Shown here one piece after another: positions 22,798 to 23,073 of a stretch of DNA of 23,073 nt (its first letter is position 1; each line of letters starts with the position of its first letter). The stretch is from a virus, in IMG/VR virus record IMGVR_UViG_3300030085_000524, positions 8,927-31,999 of that record, one strand, 5' to 3'. Position numbers and translations under genes: made by a program. Below the pieces are notes generated by a model, which saw nothing but the letters and a program-made list of their open reading frames with translations, was not told where the DNA came from and did no database searches.

Positions 22798-23073
22798 TTA
22801 TATGTTAAGATCTAAATCATCCAAGTCTACTTGCTTACTCTTACGTCTTTGACGTCCTCGTGCACTTTTAACTCTTTCTTCATTTCTGGATATTCTATCT
22901 CGTAATGATTTAGCATTTGATGTTCTAGCTTTTGTTTCTACCAATTTTGATAAATCAAAACCTTTGAACATTAAATAATCAATCGCGAGTTTAGTCTCCA
23001 TCTCTGCTTCAGAATGATCTAAGTCTCGTTGTGTGCGACCATCATTAGTCACAGGGTTTGAGATATAATCAAA
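22798..23073 (-). CDS. C-terminal part of a gene running off the window (scaffold- or portal-like position)
   Basis: The reading frame is open to the window edge: in frame before the GTG at 23052 stand Phe-Asp-Tyr-Ile-Ser-Asn-Pro. The GTG has no supporting leader, so the gene most likely starts outside. The 91 visible residues are charged and helical (HSEAEMETKLAIDYLMFKGF, then SRNEERVKSARGRQRRKSKQ) and end in an acidic DLDDLDLNI. Phage scaffold proteins often end in charged helices, and the place just before the capsid gene fits. A portal C-terminus or protease is possible too. Function is not shown by what is visible. Confidence 0.7.
   Translation of the reverse strand, partial: FDYISNPVTNDGRTQRDLDHSEAEMETKLAIDYLMFKGFDLSKLVETKARTSNAKSLRDRISRNEERVKSARGRQRRKSKQVDLDDLDLNI

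Noticed and set aside
22798-23052. GTG at 23052 as a true gene start
   Set aside because: The frame stays open to the window edge, with no leader features at the GTG. A longer gene cut by the window is more likely.
1-23073. tRNA genes, integrase, att sites, IS elements
   Set aside because: No cloverleaf-like sequence, recombinase or transposase motif, or flanking repeats were seen by eye. A covariance-model search could still find a missed RNA.

Overview
This window is a dense, AT-rich block of late (virion and lysis) genes from a tailed phage. Every supported gene lies on the minus strand, so transcription runs from high to low coordinates. Genes abut or overlap by a few bases (TAATG or ATGA junctions at 476, 4896, 5363, 7603, 8328, 8684, 10775 and 20357). 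No integrase, IS element, tRNA or CRISPR array was seen. A Bacteroidota host, probably marine and flavobacterium-like, is inferred from three things. Start codons follow A/T-rich leaders with no Shine-Dalgarno sequence. One phage protein has a type IX secretion (T9SS) sorting domain, and that pathway is restricted to Bacteroidota. The surface modules (GCTD repeats, a SprB-like domain, signal peptides ending in AQ or GQ) are those of Bacteroidota exoproteins. An affinity to crAss-like or Cellulophaga-type podoviruses is suspected from the capsid and adaptor proteins but cannot be proven here.

Layout in transcription order. (1) 23073-17802, head and neck: the C-terminus of a gene cut by the window edge, the probable major capsid protein, a virion protein, a probable ring/adaptor protein, and two small beta-rich virion proteins. 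The block ends at a strong intrinsic terminator (17747-17786). (2) 17729-10088, tail fibre and adhesin block: a Cys-rich 166-aa protein, a 1491-aa mosaic adhesin with six GCTD repeats and a SprB-like domain, a 507-aa fibre, a coiled-coil protein and two small structural proteins. (3) 10084-5360, an unusual envelope and secretion cassette: a predicted outer-membrane beta-barrel, a 28-aa Cys-rich micropeptide, a membrane-anchored coiled-coil protein, an exported thioredoxin-fold protein without its CxxC, a LamG-like lectin protein and a 747-aa repeat protein with signal peptide and T9SS domain. (4) 5363-2982, lysis and fibre: a DUF5675-like protein, a 351-aa tail fibre, a small beta-rich protein and a 3TM-superfamily holin. 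(5) 2965-1: a metallophosphoesterase with an HTH-like N-terminus, a second adaptor-like protein, a very basic Lys/Arg/Met-rich protein, a possible IHF/HU-like protein, and the first codons of a further gene.

The capsid, neck and fibre genes would build a podovirus-like particle, and the 1491-, 507-, 351- and 241-aa proteins are candidates for recognising host glycans. Holin, DUF5675 protein and possibly the membrane coiled-coil protein would act in lysis. The most novel feature is the cassette of proteins addressed to the host envelope (barrel, exported thioredoxin fold, T9SS cargo) within the late operon. It may remodel the surface of the infected cell, for example to exclude superinfection or change adhesion. 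That role is inference.
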